Shown one piece after another: positions 11,560-26,460 of a DNA stretch of 64,000 nucleotides. The notes beneath the pieces are model-generated. The model made no database searches. It was given only the letters and a program-made list of their open reading frames with translations, and was not told the DNA's origin. Made by a program: the position numbers and the translations under genes. Source of the DNA: Sisyra terminalis (lineage: Eukaryota > Arthropoda > Insecta > Neuroptera > Sisyridae); NCBI GenBank assembly GCA_958496175.1, contig OY292276.1:53023080-53087079 (forward strand), in the 5' to 3' direction. How positions within the stretch are numbered: position 1 is the stretch's first letter; each line of letters starts with the position of its first letter.

Positions 11560-14500
11560 ATATAAAGGATGGTTGTTTTCGTTTAAATTGAGCATAATAT
11601 TTCAAAATGAACCATCCTCAACGTAACTGCATAAATAGAATTTAAATTTAATCGCTAGATCCTGGGGAAATGCCAACGGGAAGTTAAGGATGTAAAGAAT
11701 GATGCGACAAATTTGCCCGAAAAAATCATCGTTTTCGGGGGGTGACTTTTCCTTATAAGGACATAATTTATCAATGGATTATCAAACAGAGTCTCTCCGC
11801 CAATAGTAATGTGAAAAAAATTTTGTCCTGTGTGCAATAGGACAGCCGCAATATCAATTCAAAGGGTCAAAAGGGACAATTTTCACGGGCACAAAAAGGA
11901 TATTAAGGATGGTTGTTTTCGTTTAAATTGAGCATAATATTTCAGAATGAACCATCTTCAACGTAAGTGCATAAATATAATTTAAATTTAACCGCTAGAT
12001 CCTGGGGAAATACCAACGGGAAGTTAAGGATGTAAAGAATGATGCGACAAATTTGCCCGAAAAAATCATCGTTTTCGGGGGGTGACTTTTCCTTATAAGG
12101 ACATAATTTATCAATGGATTATCAAACAGTGTCTCTCCGCCAATAGTAATGTGAAAAAATTTTTGTCCTGTGTGCAATAGGACAGCCGCAATATCAATTC
12201 AAAGGGTCAAAAAGGACAATTTTCACGTGCACAAAAAGGATATTAAGGATGGTTGTTTTCGTTTAAATTGAACATAATATTTCAAAATGAACCATCCTCA
12301 ACGTTACTGCATAAATAGAATTTAAATTTAATCGCTAGATCCTGGGGAAATGCCAACGGGAAGTTAAGGATGTAAAGAATGATGCGACAAATTTGCCAGA
12401 AAAAATCATCGTTTTCGGGGGGTGACTTTTCCTTATAAGGACATAATTTATCAATGGATTATCAAACAGTGTCTCTTCGCCAATAGTAATGTGAAAAAAA
12501 TTTTGTCCTGTGTGCAATAGGACAGCCGCAATGTCAATTCAAAGGGTCAAAAAGGACAATTTTCACGTGCACAAAAAGGATATTAAGGATGGTTGTTTTC
12601 GTTTAAATTGAACATAATATTTCAAAATGAACCATCCTCAACGTAACTGCATAAATAGAATTTAAATTTAATTGCTAGATCCTGGGGAAATGCCAACGGG
12701 AAGTTAAGGATGTACAGAATGATGCGACAAATTTGCCCGAAAAAATCATCGTTTTCGGGGGGTGACTTTTCCTTATAAGGACATAATTTATCAATGGATT
12801 ATCAAACAGTGTCTCTCCGCCAATAGTAATGTGAAAAAATTTTTGTCCTGTGTGCAATAGGACAGCCGCAATATCAATTCAAAGGGTCAAAAAGGACAAT
12901 TTTCACGTGCACAAAAAGGATATTAAGGATGGTTGTTTTCGTTTAAATTGAGCATAATATTTCAGAATGAACCATCCTCAACGTAAGTGCATAAATATAA
13001 TTTAAATTTAATCGCTAGATCCTGGAGAAATGCCAACGGGAAGTTAAGGATGTAAAGAATGATGCGACAAATTTGCCCGAAAAAATTATCGTTTTCGGGG
13101 GGTGACTTTTCCTTTTAAGGACATAATTTATCAATGGATTATCAAACAGTGTCTCTCCGCCAATAGTAATGTGAAAAAATTTTTGTCCTGTGTGCAATAG
13201 GACAGCCGCAATATCAATTCAAAGGGTCAAAAAGGACAATTTTCACGTGCACAAAAAGGATATAAAGGATGGTTGTTTTCGTTTAAATTGAGCATAATAT
13301 TTCAAAATGAACCATCCTCAACGTAACTGCATAAATAGAATTTAAATTTAATCGCTAGATCCTGGGGAAATGCCAACGGGAATTTAAGGATGTAAAGAAT
13401 GATGCGACAAATTTGCCCGAAAAAATCATCGTTTTCGGGGGGTGACTTTTCCCTATAAGGACATAATTTATCAATGGATTATCAAACAGTGTCTCTCCGC
13501 CAAAAGTAATGAGAAAAAAATTTTGTCCTGTGTGCAATAGGACAGCCGCAATATCAATTCCAAGGGTCAAAAACGACAATTTTCACGTGCACAAAAAGGA
13601 TATAAAGGATGGTTGTTTTCGTTTAAATTGAGCTAAATATTTCAAAATGAACCATCCTCAACGTAACGGCAAAAATAGAATTTAAATTTAATCGCTAGAT
13701 CCTGGGGAAATGCCAACGGGAAGTTAAGGATGTAAAGAATGATGCGACAAATTTGCCAGATAAAATCATCGTTTTCGGGGGGTTACTTTTCCTTATAAGG
13801 ACATAATTTATCAATGGATTATCAAACAGTGTCTCTCCGCCAATAGTAATGAGAAAAAAATTTTGTCCTGTGTGCAATAGGGCAGCCGCAATATCAATTC
13901 CAAGGGTCAAAAACGACAATTTTCACGTGCACAAAAAGGATATAAAGGATGGTTGTTTTCGTTTAAATTGAGCATAATATTTCAAAATGAACCATCCTCA
14001 ACGTAACTGCATAAATAGAATTTAAATTTAATCGCTAGATCCTGGGGAAATGCCAACGGGAAGTTAAGGATGTAAAGAATGATGCGACAAATTTGCCCGA
14101 AAAAATCATCGTTTTCGGGGGGTGACTTTTCCTTATAAGGACATAATTTATCAATGGATTATCAAACAGAGTCTCTCCGCCAATAGTAATGTGAAAAAAA
14201 TTTTGTCCTGTGTGCAATAGGACAGCCGCAATATCAATTCAAAGGGTCAAAAGGGACAATTTTCACGGGCACAAAAAGGATATTAAGGATGGTTGTTTTC
14301 GTTTAAATTGAGCATAATATTTCAGAATGAACCATCCTCAACGTAAGTGCATAAATATAATTTAAATTTAACCGCTAGATCCTGGGGAAATACCAACGGG
14401 AAGTTAAGGATGTAAAGAATGATGCGACAAATTTGCCCGAAAAAATCATCGTTTTCGGGGGGTGACTTTTCCTTATAAGGACATAATTTATCAATGGATT

Positions 14501-16320
14501 ATCAAACAGTGTCTCTCCGCCAATAGTAATGTGAAAAAATTTTTGTCCTGTGTGCAATAGGACAGCCGCAATATCAATTCAAAGGGTCAAAAAGGACAAT
14601 TTTCACGTGCACAAAAAGGATATTAAGGATGGTTGTTTTCGTTTAAATTGAACATAATATTTCAAAATGAACCATCCTCAACGTTACTGCATAAATAGAA
14701 TTTAAATTTAATCGCTAGATCCTGGGGAAATGCCAACGGGAAGTTAAGGATGTAAAGAATGATGCGACAAATTTGCCAGAAAAAATCATCGTTTTCGGGG
14801 GGTGACTTTTCCTTATAAGGACATAATTTATCAATGGATTATCAAACAGTGTCTCTTCGCCAATAGTAATGTGAAAAAAATTTTGTCCTGTGTGCAATAG
14901 GACAGCCGCAATGTCAATTCAAAGGGTCAAAAAGGACAATTTTCACGTGCACAAAAAGGATATTAAGGATGGTTGTTTTCGTTTAAATTGAACATAATAT
15001 TTCAAAATGAACCATCCTCAACGTAACTGCATAAATAGAATTTAAATTTAATTGCTAGATCCTGGGGAAATGCCAACGGGAAGTTAAGGATGTACAGAAT
15101 GATGCGACAAATTTGCCCGAAAAAATCATCGTTTTCGGGGGGTGACTTTTCCTTATAAGGACATAATTTATCAATGGATTATCAAACAGTGTCTCTCCGC
15201 CAATAGTAATGTGAAAAAATTTTTGTCCTGTGTGCAATAGGACAGCCGCAATATCAATTCAAAGGGTCAAAAAGGACAATTTTCACGTGCACAAAAAGGA
15301 TATTAAGGATGGTTGTTTTCGTTTAAATTGAGCATAATATTTCAGAATGAACCATCCTCAACGTAAGTGCATAAATATAATTTAAATTTAATCGCTAGAT
15401 CCTGGAGAAATGCCAACGGGAATTTAAGGATGTAAAGAATGATGCGACAAATTTGCCCGAAAAAATTATCGTTTTCGGGGGGTGACTTTTCCTTTTAAGG
15501 ACATAATTTATCAATGGATTATCAAACAGTGTCTCTCCGCCAATAGTAATGTGAAAAAATTTTTGTCCTGTGTGCAATAGGACAGCCGCAATATCAATTC
15601 AAAGGGTCAAAAAGGACAATTTTCACGTGCACAAAAAGGATATAAAGGATGGTTGTTTTCGTTTAAATTGAGCATAATATTTCAAAATGAACCATCCTCA
15701 ACGTAACTGCATAAATAGAATTTAAATTTAATCGCTAGATCCTGGGGAAATGCCAACGGGAATTTAAGGATGTAAAGAATGATGCGACAAATTTGCCCGA
15801 AAAAATCATCGTTTTCGGGGGGTGACTTTTCCCTATAAGGACATAATTTATCAATGGATTATCAAACAGTGTCTCTCCGCCAATAGTAATGTGAAAAAAA
15901 TTTTGTCCTGTGTGCAATAGGACAGCCGCAATATCAATTCAAAGGGTCAAAAAGGACAATTTTCACGTGCACAAAAAGGATATTAAGGATGGTTGTTTTC
16001 GTTTAAATTGAGCTAAATATTTCAAAATGAACCATCCTCAACGTAACGGCATAAATAGAATTTAAATTTAATCGCTAGATCCTGGGGAAATGCCAACGGG
16101 AAGTTAAGGATGTAAAGAATGATGCGACAAATTTGCCCGAAAAAATCATCGTTTTCGGGGGGTTACTTTTCCTTATAAGGACATAATTTATCAATGGATT
16201 ATCAAACAGTGTCTCTCCGCCAAAAGTAATGAGAAAAAAATTTTGTCCTGTGTGCAATAGGACAGCCGCAATATCAATTCCAAGGGTCAAAAACGACAAT
16301 TTTCACGTGCACAAAAAGGA
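11560..16320 (+). repeat. Seven-monomer higher-order repeat, two copies, period 2380 bp
   Basis: Seven monomer classes starting near 11655 recur in the same order from 14035, exactly 2380 bp (7 x 340) later. Shared markers include the CACGGGC copies near 11886 and 14266, GTACAGAATG near 12711 and 15091, and CCTTTTAAGG followed by CCCTATAAGG. An earlier version of the same block, with an extra monomer, lies near 6214-8440. Confidence 0.8.
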
Positions 16321-17339
16321 TATAAAGGATGGTTGTTTTCGTTTAAATTGAGCTAAATATTTCAAAATGAACCATCCTCAACGTAACGGCATAAATAGAA
16401 TTTAAATTTAATCGCTAGATCCTGGGGAAATGCCAACGGGAAGTTAAGGATGTAAAGAATGATGCGACAAATTTGCCAGAAAAAATTATCGTTTTCGGGG
16501 GGTTACTTTTCCTTATAAGGACATAATTTATCAATGGATTATCAAACAGTGTCTCTCCGCCAATAGTAATGAGAAAAAAATTTTGTCCTGTGTGCAATAG
16601 GACAGCCGCAATATCAATTCCAAGGGTCAAAAACGACAATTTTCACGTGCACAAAAAGGATATAAAGGATGGTTGTTTTCGTTTAAATTGAGCATAATAT
16701 TTCAAAATGAACCATCCTCAACGTAACGGCATAAATAGAATTTAAATTTAACCGCTAGATCCTGGGGAAATGCCAACGGGAATTTAAGGATGTAAAGAAT
16801 GATGCGACAAATTTGCCCGAAAAAATCATCGTTTTCGGGGGGTGACTTTTCCCTATAAGGACATAATTTATCAATGGATTATCAAACAGTGTCTCTCCGC
16901 CAATAGTAATGTGAAAAAAATTTTGTCCTGTGTGCAATAGGACAGCCGCAATATCAATTCAAAGGGTCAAAAAGGACAATTTTCACGTGCACAAAAAGGA
17001 TATTAAGGATGGTTGTTTTCGTTTAAATTGAGCATAATATTTCAAAATGAACCTTCCTCAACGTAACTGCATAAATAGAATTTAAATTTAATCGCTAGAT
17101 CCGGGGGAAATGCCAACGGGAAGTTAAGGATGTAAAGAATGATGCGACAAATTTGCCCGAAAAAATCATCGTTTTCGGGGGGTTACTTTTCCTTATAAGG
17201 ACATAATTTATCAATGGATTATCAAACAGTGTCTCTCCGCCAAAAGTAATGAGAAAAAAATTTTGTCCTGTGTGCAATAGGACAGCCGCAATATCAATTC
17301 CAAGGGTCAAAAACGACAATTTTCACGTGCACAAAAAGG

Positions 17340-20300
17340 ATATAAAGGATGGTTGTTTTCGTTTAAATTGAGCTAAATATTTCAAAATGAACCATCCTCA
17401 ACGTAACGGCATAAATAGAATTTAAATTTAATCGCTAGATCCTGGGGAAATGCCAACGGGAAGTTAAGGATGTAAAGAATGATGCGACAAATTTGCCCGA
17501 AAAAATCATCGTTTTCGGGGGGTGACTTTTCCCTATAAGGACATAATTTATCAATGGATTATCAAACAGTGTCTCTCCGCCAATAGTAATGTGAAAAAAA
17601 TTTTGTCCTGTGTGCAATAGGACAGCCGCAATATCAATTCAAAGGGTCAAAAAGGACAATTTTCACGTGCACAAAAAGGATATTAAGGATGGTTGTTTTC
17701 GTTTAAATTGAGCATAATATTTCAAAATGAACCTTCCTCAACGTAACTGCATAAATAGAATTTAAATTTAATCGCTAGATCCGGGGGAAATGCCAACGGG
17801 AAGTTAAGGATGTAAAGAATGATGCGACAAATTTGCCCGAAAAAATCATCGTTTTCGGGGGGTTACTTTTCCTTATAAGGACATAATTTATCAATGGATT
17901 ATCAAACAGTGTCTCTCCGCCAATAGTAATGAGAAAAAAATTTTGTCCTGTGTGCAATAGGACAGCCGCAATATCATCTCCAAGGGTCAAAAACGACAAT
18001 TTTCACGTGCACAAAAAGGATATAAAGGATGGTTGTTTTCGTTTAAATTGAGCTAAATATTTCAAAATGAACCATCCTCAACGTAACGGCATAAATAGAA
18101 TTTAAATTTAATCGCTAGATCCTGGGGAAATGCCAACGGGAAGTTAAGGATGTAAAGAATGATGCGACAAATTTGCCCGAAAAAATCATCGTTTTCGGGG
18201 GGGTGACTTTTCCTTATAAGGACATAATTTATCAATGGATTATCAAACAGTGTCTCTCCGCCAATAGTAATGAGAAAAAAATTTTGTCCTGTGTGCAATA
18301 GGACAGCCGCAATATCAATTCCAAGGGTCAAAAACGACAATTTTCACGTGCACAAAAAGGATATAAAGGATGGTTGTTTTCGTTTAAATTGAGCTAAATA
18401 TTTCAAAATGAACCATCCTCAACGTAACGGCATAAATAGAATTTAAATTTAATCGCTAGATCCTGGGGAAATGCCAACGGGAAGTTAAGGATGTAAAGAA
18501 TGATGCGACAAATTTGCCAGATAAAATCATCGTTTTCGGGGGGTTACTTTTCCTTATAAGGACATAATTTATCAATGGATTATCAAACAGTGTCTCTCCG
18601 CCAATAGTAATGTGAAAAAAATTTTGTCCTGTGTGCAATAGGACAGCCGCAATATCAATTCCAAGGGTCAAAAACGACAATTTTCACGTGCACAAAAAGG
18701 ATATAAAGGATGGTTGTTTTCGTTTAAATTGAGCTAAATATTTCAAAATGAACCATCCTCAACGTAACGGCATAAATAGAATTTAAATTTAATCGCTAGA
18801 TCCTGGGGAAATGCCAACGGGAAGTTAAGGATGTAAAGAATGATGCGACAAATTTGCCCGAAAAAATCATCGTTTTCGGGGGGGTGACTTTTCCTTATAA
18901 GGACATAATTTATCAATGGATTATCAAACAGTGTCTCTCCGCCAATAGTAATGAGAAAAAAATTTTGTCCTGTGTGCAATAGGACAGCCGCAATATCAAT
19001 TCCAAGGGTCAAAAACGACAATTTTCACGTGCACAAAAAGGATATAAAGGATGGTTGTTTTCGTTTAAATTGAGCTAAATATTTCAAAATGAACCATCCT
19101 CAACGTAACTGCATAAATAGAATTTAAATTTAATCGCTAGATCCGGGGGAAATGCCAACGGGAAGTTAAGGATGTAAAGAATGATGCGACAAATTTGCCC
19201 GAAAAAATCATCGTTTTCGGGGGGTTACTTTTCCTTATAAGGACATAATTTATCAATGGATTATCAAACAGTGTCTCTCCGCCAAAAGTAATGAGAAAAA
19301 AATTTTGTCCTGTGTGCAATAGGACAGCCGCAATATCAATTCCAAGGGTCAAAAACGACAATTTTCACGTGCACAAAAAGGATATAAAGGATGGTTGTTT
19401 TCGTTTAAATTGAGCTAAATATTTCAAAATGAACCATCCTCAACGTAACGGCATAAATAGAATTTAAATTTAATCGCTAGATCCTGGGGAAATGCCAACG
19501 GGAAGTTAAGGATGTAAAGAATGATGCGACAAATTTGCCCGAAAAAATCATCGTTTTCGGGGGGTGACTTTTCCCTATAAGGACATAATTTATCAATGGA
19601 TTATCAAACAGTGTCTCTCCGCCAATAGTAATGTGAAAAAAATTTTGTCCTGTGTGCAATAGGACAGCCGCAATATCAATTCAAAGGGTCAAAAAGGACA
19701 ATTTTCACGTGCACAAAAAGGATATTAAGGATGGTTGTTTTCGTTTAAATTGAGCATAATATTTCAAAATGAACCTTCCTCAACGTAACTGCATAAATAG
19801 AATTTAAATTTAATCGCTAGATCCGGGGGAAATGCCAACGGGAAGTTAAGGATGTAAAGAATGATGCGACAAATTTGCCCGAAAAAATCATCGTTTTCGG
19901 GGGGTTACTTTTCCTTATAAGGACATAATTTATCAATGGATTATCAAACAGTGTCTCTCCGCCAATAGTAATGAGAAAAAAATTTTGTCCTGTGTGCAAT
20001 AGGACAGCCGCAATATCAATTCCAAGGGTCAAAAACGACAATTTTCACGTGCACAAAAAGGATATAAAGGATGGTTGTTTTCGTTTAAATTGAGCTAAAT
20101 ATTTCAAAATGAACCATCCTCAACGTAACGGCATAAATAGAATTTAAATTTAATCGCTAGATCCTGGGGAAATGCCAACGGGAAGTTAAGGATGTAAAGA
20201 ATGATGCGACAAATTTGCCCGAAAAAATCATCGTTTTCGGGGGGGTGACTTTTCCTTATAAGGACATAATTTATCAATGGATTATCAAACAGTGTCTCTC

Positions 20301-22200
20301 CGCCAATAGTAATGTGAAAAAAATTTTGTCCTGTGTGCAATAGGACAGCCGCAATATCAATTCAAAGGGTCAAAAAGGACAATTTTCACGTGCACAAAAA
20401 GGATATTAAGGATGGTTGTTTTCGTTTAAATTGAGCATAATATTTCAAAATGAACCTTCCTCAACGTAACTGCATAAATAGAATTTAAATTTAATCGCTA
20501 GATCCGGGGGAAATGCCAACGGGAAGTTAAGGATGTAAAGAATGATGCGACAAATTTGCCCGAAAAAATCATCGTTTTCGGGGGGTTACTTTTCCTTATA
20601 AGGACATAATTTATCAATGGATTATCAAACAGTGTCTCTCCGCCAATAGTAATGAGAAAAAAATTTTGTCCTGTGTGCAATAGGACAGCCGCAATATCAA
20701 TTCCAAGGGTCAAAAACGACAATTTTCACGTGCACAAAAAGGATATAAAGGATGGTTGTTTTCGTTTAAATTGAGCTAAATATTTCAAAATGAACCATCC
20801 TCAACGTAACGGCATAAATAGAATTTAAATTTAATCGCTAGATCCTGGGGAAATGCCAACGGGAAGTTAAGGATGTAAAGAATGATGCGACAAATTTGCC
20901 CGAAAAAATCATCGTTTTCGGGGGGGTGACTTTTCCTTATAAGGACATAATTTATCAATGGATTATCAAACAGTGTCTCTCCGCCAATAGTAATGAGAAA
21001 AAAATTTTGTCCTGTGTGCAATAGGACAGCCGCAATATCAATTCCAAGGGTCAAAAACGACAATTTTCACGTGCACAAAAAGGATATAAAGGATGGTTGT
21101 TTTCGTTTAAATTGAGCTAAATATTTCAAAATGAACCATCCTCAACGTAACGGCATAAATAGAATTTAAATTTAATCGCTAGATCCTGGGGAAATGCCAA
21201 CGGGAAGTTAAGGATGTAAAGAATGATGCGACAAATTTGCCAGATAAAATCATCGTTTTCGGGGGGTTACTTTTCCTTATAAGGACATAATTTATCAATG
21301 GATTATCAAACAGTGTCTCTCCGCCAATAGTAATGTGAAAAAAATTTTGTCCTGTGTGCAATAGGACAGCCGCAATATCAATTCCAAGGGTCAAAAACGA
21401 CAATTTTCACGTGCACAAAAAGGATATAAAGGATGGTTGTTTTCGTTTAAATTGAGCTAAATATTTCAAAATGAACCATCCTCAACGTAACGGCATAAAT
21501 AGAATTTAAATTTAATCGCTAGATCCTGGGGAAATGCCAACGGGAAGTTAAGGATGTAAAGAATGATGCGACAAATTTGCCCGAAAAAATCATCGTTTTC
21601 GGGGGGTGACTTTTCCCTATAAGGACATAATTTATCAATGGATTATCAAACAGTGTCTCTCCGCCAATAGTAATGTGAAAAAAATTTTGTCCTGTGTGCA
21701 ATAGGACAGCCGCAATATCAATTCAAAGGGTCAAAAAGGACAATTTTCACGTGCACAAAAAGGATATTAAGGATGGTTGTTTTCGTTTAAATTGAGCATA
21801 ATATTTCAAAATGAACCTTCCTCAACGTAACTGCATAAATAGAATTTAAATTTAATCGCTAGATCCGGGGGAAATGCCAACGGGAAGTTAAGGATGTAAA
21901 GAATGATGCGACAAATTTGCCCGAAAAAATCATCGTTTTCGGGGGGTTACTTTTCCTTATAAGGACATAATTTATCAATGGATTATCAAACAGTGTCTCT
22001 CCGCCAATAGTAATGAGAAAAAAATTTTGTCCTGTGTGCAATAGGACAGCCGCAATATCAATTCCAAGGGTCAAAAACGACAATTTTCACGTGCACAAAA
22101 AGGATATAAAGGATGGTTGTTTTCGTTTAAATTGAGCTAAATATTTCAAAATGAACCATCCTCAACGTAACGGCATAAATAGAATTTAAATTTAATCGCT
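17340..22200 (+). repeat. Six-monomer higher-order repeat, more than two copies, period 2042 bp
   Basis: Monomer classes starting near 17435, 19477 and 21519 repeat with a period of 2042 bp, which is six monomers of which two are 341 bp (G7). Within it, G7 monomers alternate with GGTTACTTTT monomers, giving a nested two-monomer period of 681 bp. Confidence 0.8.
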
Positions 22201-25200
22201 AGATCCTGGGGAAATGCCAACGGGAAGTTAAGGATGTAAAGAATGATGCGACAAATTTGCCAGATAAAATCATCGTTTTCGGGGGGTTACTTTTCCTTAT
22301 AAGGACATAATTTATCAATGGATTATCAAACAGTGTCTCTCCGCCAATAGTAATGTGAAAAAAATTTTGTCCTGTGTGCAATAGGACAGCCGCAATATCA
22401 ATTCAAAGGGTCAAAAAGGACAATTTTCACGTGCACAAAAAGGATATTAAGGATGGTTGTTTTCGTTTAAATTGAGCATAATATTTCAAAATGAACCATC
22501 CTCAACGTAACTGCATAAATAGAATTTAAATTTAATCGCTAGATCCTGGGGAAATGCCAACGGGAAGTTAAGGATGTAAAGAATGATGCGACAAATTTGC
22601 CCGAAAAAATCATCGTTTTCGGGGGGTGACTTTTCCTTATAAGGACATAATTTATCAATGGATTATCAAACAGTGTCTCTCCGCCAATAGTAATGTGAAA
22701 AAATTTTTGTCCTGTGTGCAATAGGACAGCCGCAATATCAATTCAAAGGGTCAAAAAGGACAATTTTCACGTGCACAAAAAGGATATTAAGGATGGTTGT
22801 TTTCGTTTAAATTGAGCATAATATTTCAGAATGAACCATCCTCAACGTAAGTGCATAAATATAATTTAAATTTAATCGCTAGATCCTGGAGAAATGCCAA
22901 CGGGAAGTTAAGGATGTAAAGAATGATGCGACAAATTTGCCCGAAAAAATTATCGTTTTCGGGGGGTGACTTTTCCTTTTAAGGACATAATTTATCAATG
23001 GATTATCAAACAGTTTCTCTCCGCCAATAGTAATGTGAAAAAATTTTTGTCCTGTGTGCAATAGGACAGCCGCAATATCAATTCAAAGGGTCAAAAAGGA
23101 CAATTTTCACGTGCACAAAAAGGATATAAAGGATGGTTGTTTTCGTTTAAATTGAGCATAATATTTCAAAATGAACCATCCTCAACGTAACTGCATAAAT
23201 AGAATTTAAATTTAATCGCTAGATCCTGGGGAAATGCCAACGGGAATTTAAGGATGTAAAGAATGATGCGACAAATTTGCCCGAAAAAATCATCGTTTTC
23301 GGGGGGTGACTTTTCCCTATAAGGACATAATTTATCAATGGATTATCAAACAGTGTCTCTCCGCCAATAGTAATGTGAAAAAAATTTTGTCCTGTGTGCA
23401 ATAGGACAGCCGCAATATCAATTCAAAGGGTCAAAAAGGACAATTTTCACGTGCACAAAAAGGATATTAAGGATGGTTGTTTTCGTTTAAATTGAACATA
23501 ATATTTCAAAATGAACCATCCTCAACGTTACTGCATAAATAGAATTTAAATTTAATCGCTAGATCCTGGGGAAATGCCAACGGGAAGTTAAGGATGTAAA
23601 GAATGATGCGACAAATTTGCCAGAAAAAATCATCGTTTTCGGGGGGTGACTTTTCCTTATAAGGACATAATTTATCAATGGATTATCAAACAGTGTCTCT
23701 TCGCCAATAGTAATGTGAAAAAAATTTTGTCCTGTGTGCAATAGGACAGCCGCAATGTCAATTCAAAGGGTCAAAAAGGACAATTTTCACGTGCACAAAA
23801 AGGATATTAAGGATGGTTGTTTTCGTTTAAATTGAACATAATATTTCAAAATGAACCATCCTCAACGTAACTGCATAAATAGAATTTAAATTTAATTGCT
23901 AGATCCTGGGGAAATGCCAACGGGAAGTTAAGGATGTACAGAATGATGCGACAAATTTGCCCGAAAAAATCATCGTTTTCGGGGGGTGACTTTTCCTTAT
24001 AAGGACATAATTTATCAATGGATTATCAAACAGTGTCTCTCCGCCAATAGTAATGTGAAAAAATTTTTGTCCTGTGTGCAATAGGACAGCCGCAATATCA
24101 ATTCAAAGGGTCAAAAAGGACAATTTTCACGTGCACAAAAAGGATATTAAGGATGGTTGTTTTCGTTTAAATTGAGCATAATATTTCAGAATGAACCATC
24201 CTCAACGTAAGTGCATAAATAGAATTTAAATTTAATCGCTAGATCCTGGGGAAATGCCAACGGGAAGTTAAGGATGTAAAGAATGATGCGACAAATTTGC
24301 CCGAAAAAATCATCGTTTTCGGGGGGGTGACTTTTCCTTATAAGGACATAATTTATCAATGGATTATCAAACAGTGTCTCTCCGCCAATAGTAATGAGAA
24401 AAAAATTTTGTCCTGTGTGCAATAGGACAGCCGCAATATCAATTCCAAGGGTCAAAAACGACAATTTTCACGTGCACAAAAAGGATATAAAGGATGGTTG
24501 TTTTCGTTTAAATTGAGCTAAATATTTCAAAATGAACCATCCTCAACGTAACGGCATAAATAGAATTTAAATTTAATCGCTAGATCCTGGGGAAATGCCA
24601 ACGGGAAGTTAAGGATGTAAAGAATGATGCGACAAATTTGCCAGATAAAATCATCGTTTTCGGGGGGTTACTTTTCCTTATAAGGACATAATTTATCAAT
24701 GGATTATCAAACAGTGTCTCTCCGCCAATAGTAATGTGAAAAAAATTTTGTCCTGTGTGCAATAGGACAGCCGCAATATCAATTCCAAGGGTCAAAAACG
24801 ACAATTTTCACGTGCACAAAAAGGATATAAAGGATGGTTGTTTTCGTTTAAATTGAGCTAAATATTTCAAAATGAACCATCCTCAACGTAACGGCATAAA
24901 TAGAATTTAAATTTAATCGCTAGATCCTGGGGAAATGCCAACGGGAAGTTAAGGATGTAAAGAATGATGCGACAAATTTGCCCGAAAAAATCATCGTTTT
25001 CGGGGGGTGACTTTTCCCTATAAGGACATAATTTATCAATGGATTATCAAACAGTGTCTCTCCGCCAATAGTAATGAGAAAAAAATTTTGTCCTGTGTGC
25101 AATAGGACAGCCGCAATATCAATTCCAAGGGTCAAAAACGACAATTTTCACGTGCACAAAAAGGATATAAAGGATGGTTGTTTTCGTTTAAATTGAGCTA

Positions 25201-26460
25201 AATATTTCAAAATGAACCATCCTCAACGTAACGGCATAAATAGAATTTAAATTTAATCGCTAGATCCTGGGGAAATGCCAACGGGAAGTTAAGGATGTAA
25301 AGAATGATGCGACAAATTTGCCAGATAAAATCATCGTTTTCGGGGGGTTACTTTTCCTTATAAGGACATAATTTATCAATGGATTATCAAACAGTGTCTC
25401 TCCGCCAATAGTAATGTGAAAAAAATTTTGTCCTGTGTGCAATAGGACAGCCGCAATATCAATTCAAAGGGTCAAAAAGGACAATTTTCACGTGCACAAA
25501 AAGGATATTAAGGATGGTTGTTTTCGTTTAAATTGAGCATAATATTTCAAAATGAACCATCCTCAACGTAACTGCATAAATAGAATTTAAATTTAATCGC
25601 TAGATCCTGGGGAAATGCCAACGGGAAGTTAAGGATGTAAAGAATGATGCGACAAATTTGCCCGAAAAAATCATCGTTTTCGGGGGGTGACTTTTCCTTA
25701 TAAGGACATAATTTATCAATGGATTATCAAACAGTGTCTCTCCGCCAATAGTAATGTGAAAAAATTTTTGTCCTGTGTGCAATAGGACAGCCGCAATATC
25801 AATTCAAAGGGTCAAAAAGGACAATTTTCACGTGCACAAAAAGGATATTAAGGATGGTTGTTTTCGTTTAAATTGAGCATAATATTTCAGAATGAACCAT
25901 CCTCAACGTAAGTGCATAAATATAATTTAAATTTAATCGCTAGATCCTGGAGAAATGCCAACGGGAAGTTAAGGATGTAAAGAATGATGCGACAAATTTG
26001 CCCGAAAAAATTATCGTTTTCGGGGGGTGACTTTTCCTTTTAAGGACATAATTTATCAATGGATTATCAAACAGTTTCTCTCCGCCAATAGTAATGTGAA
26101 AAAATTTTTGTCCTGTGTGCAATAGGACAGCCGCAATATCAATTCAAAGGGTCAAAAAGGACAATTTTCACGTGCACAAAAAGGATATAAAGGATGGTTG
26201 TTTTCGTTTAAATTGAGCATAATATTTCAAAATGAACCATCCTCAACGTAACTGCATAAATAGAATTTAAATGTAATCGCTAGATCCTGGGGAAATGCCA
26301 ACGGGAAGTTAAGGATGTAAAGAATGATGCGACAAATTTGCCCGAAAAAATCATCGTTTTCGGGGGGTGACTTTTCCCTATAAGGACATAATTTATCAAT
26401 GGATTATCAAACAGTGTCTCTCCGCCAATAGTAATGTGAAAAAAATTTTGTCCTGTGTGC
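22100..26460 (+). repeat. Nine-monomer higher-order repeat, period 3061 bp
   Basis: The sequence of monomer classes from about 22199 to 23400 returns from about 25260 to 26460. The rare CAGTTTCTCT variant marks both copies (near 23012 and 26073). The 3061-bp offset is nine monomers including one 341-bp copy. Confidence 0.78.
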
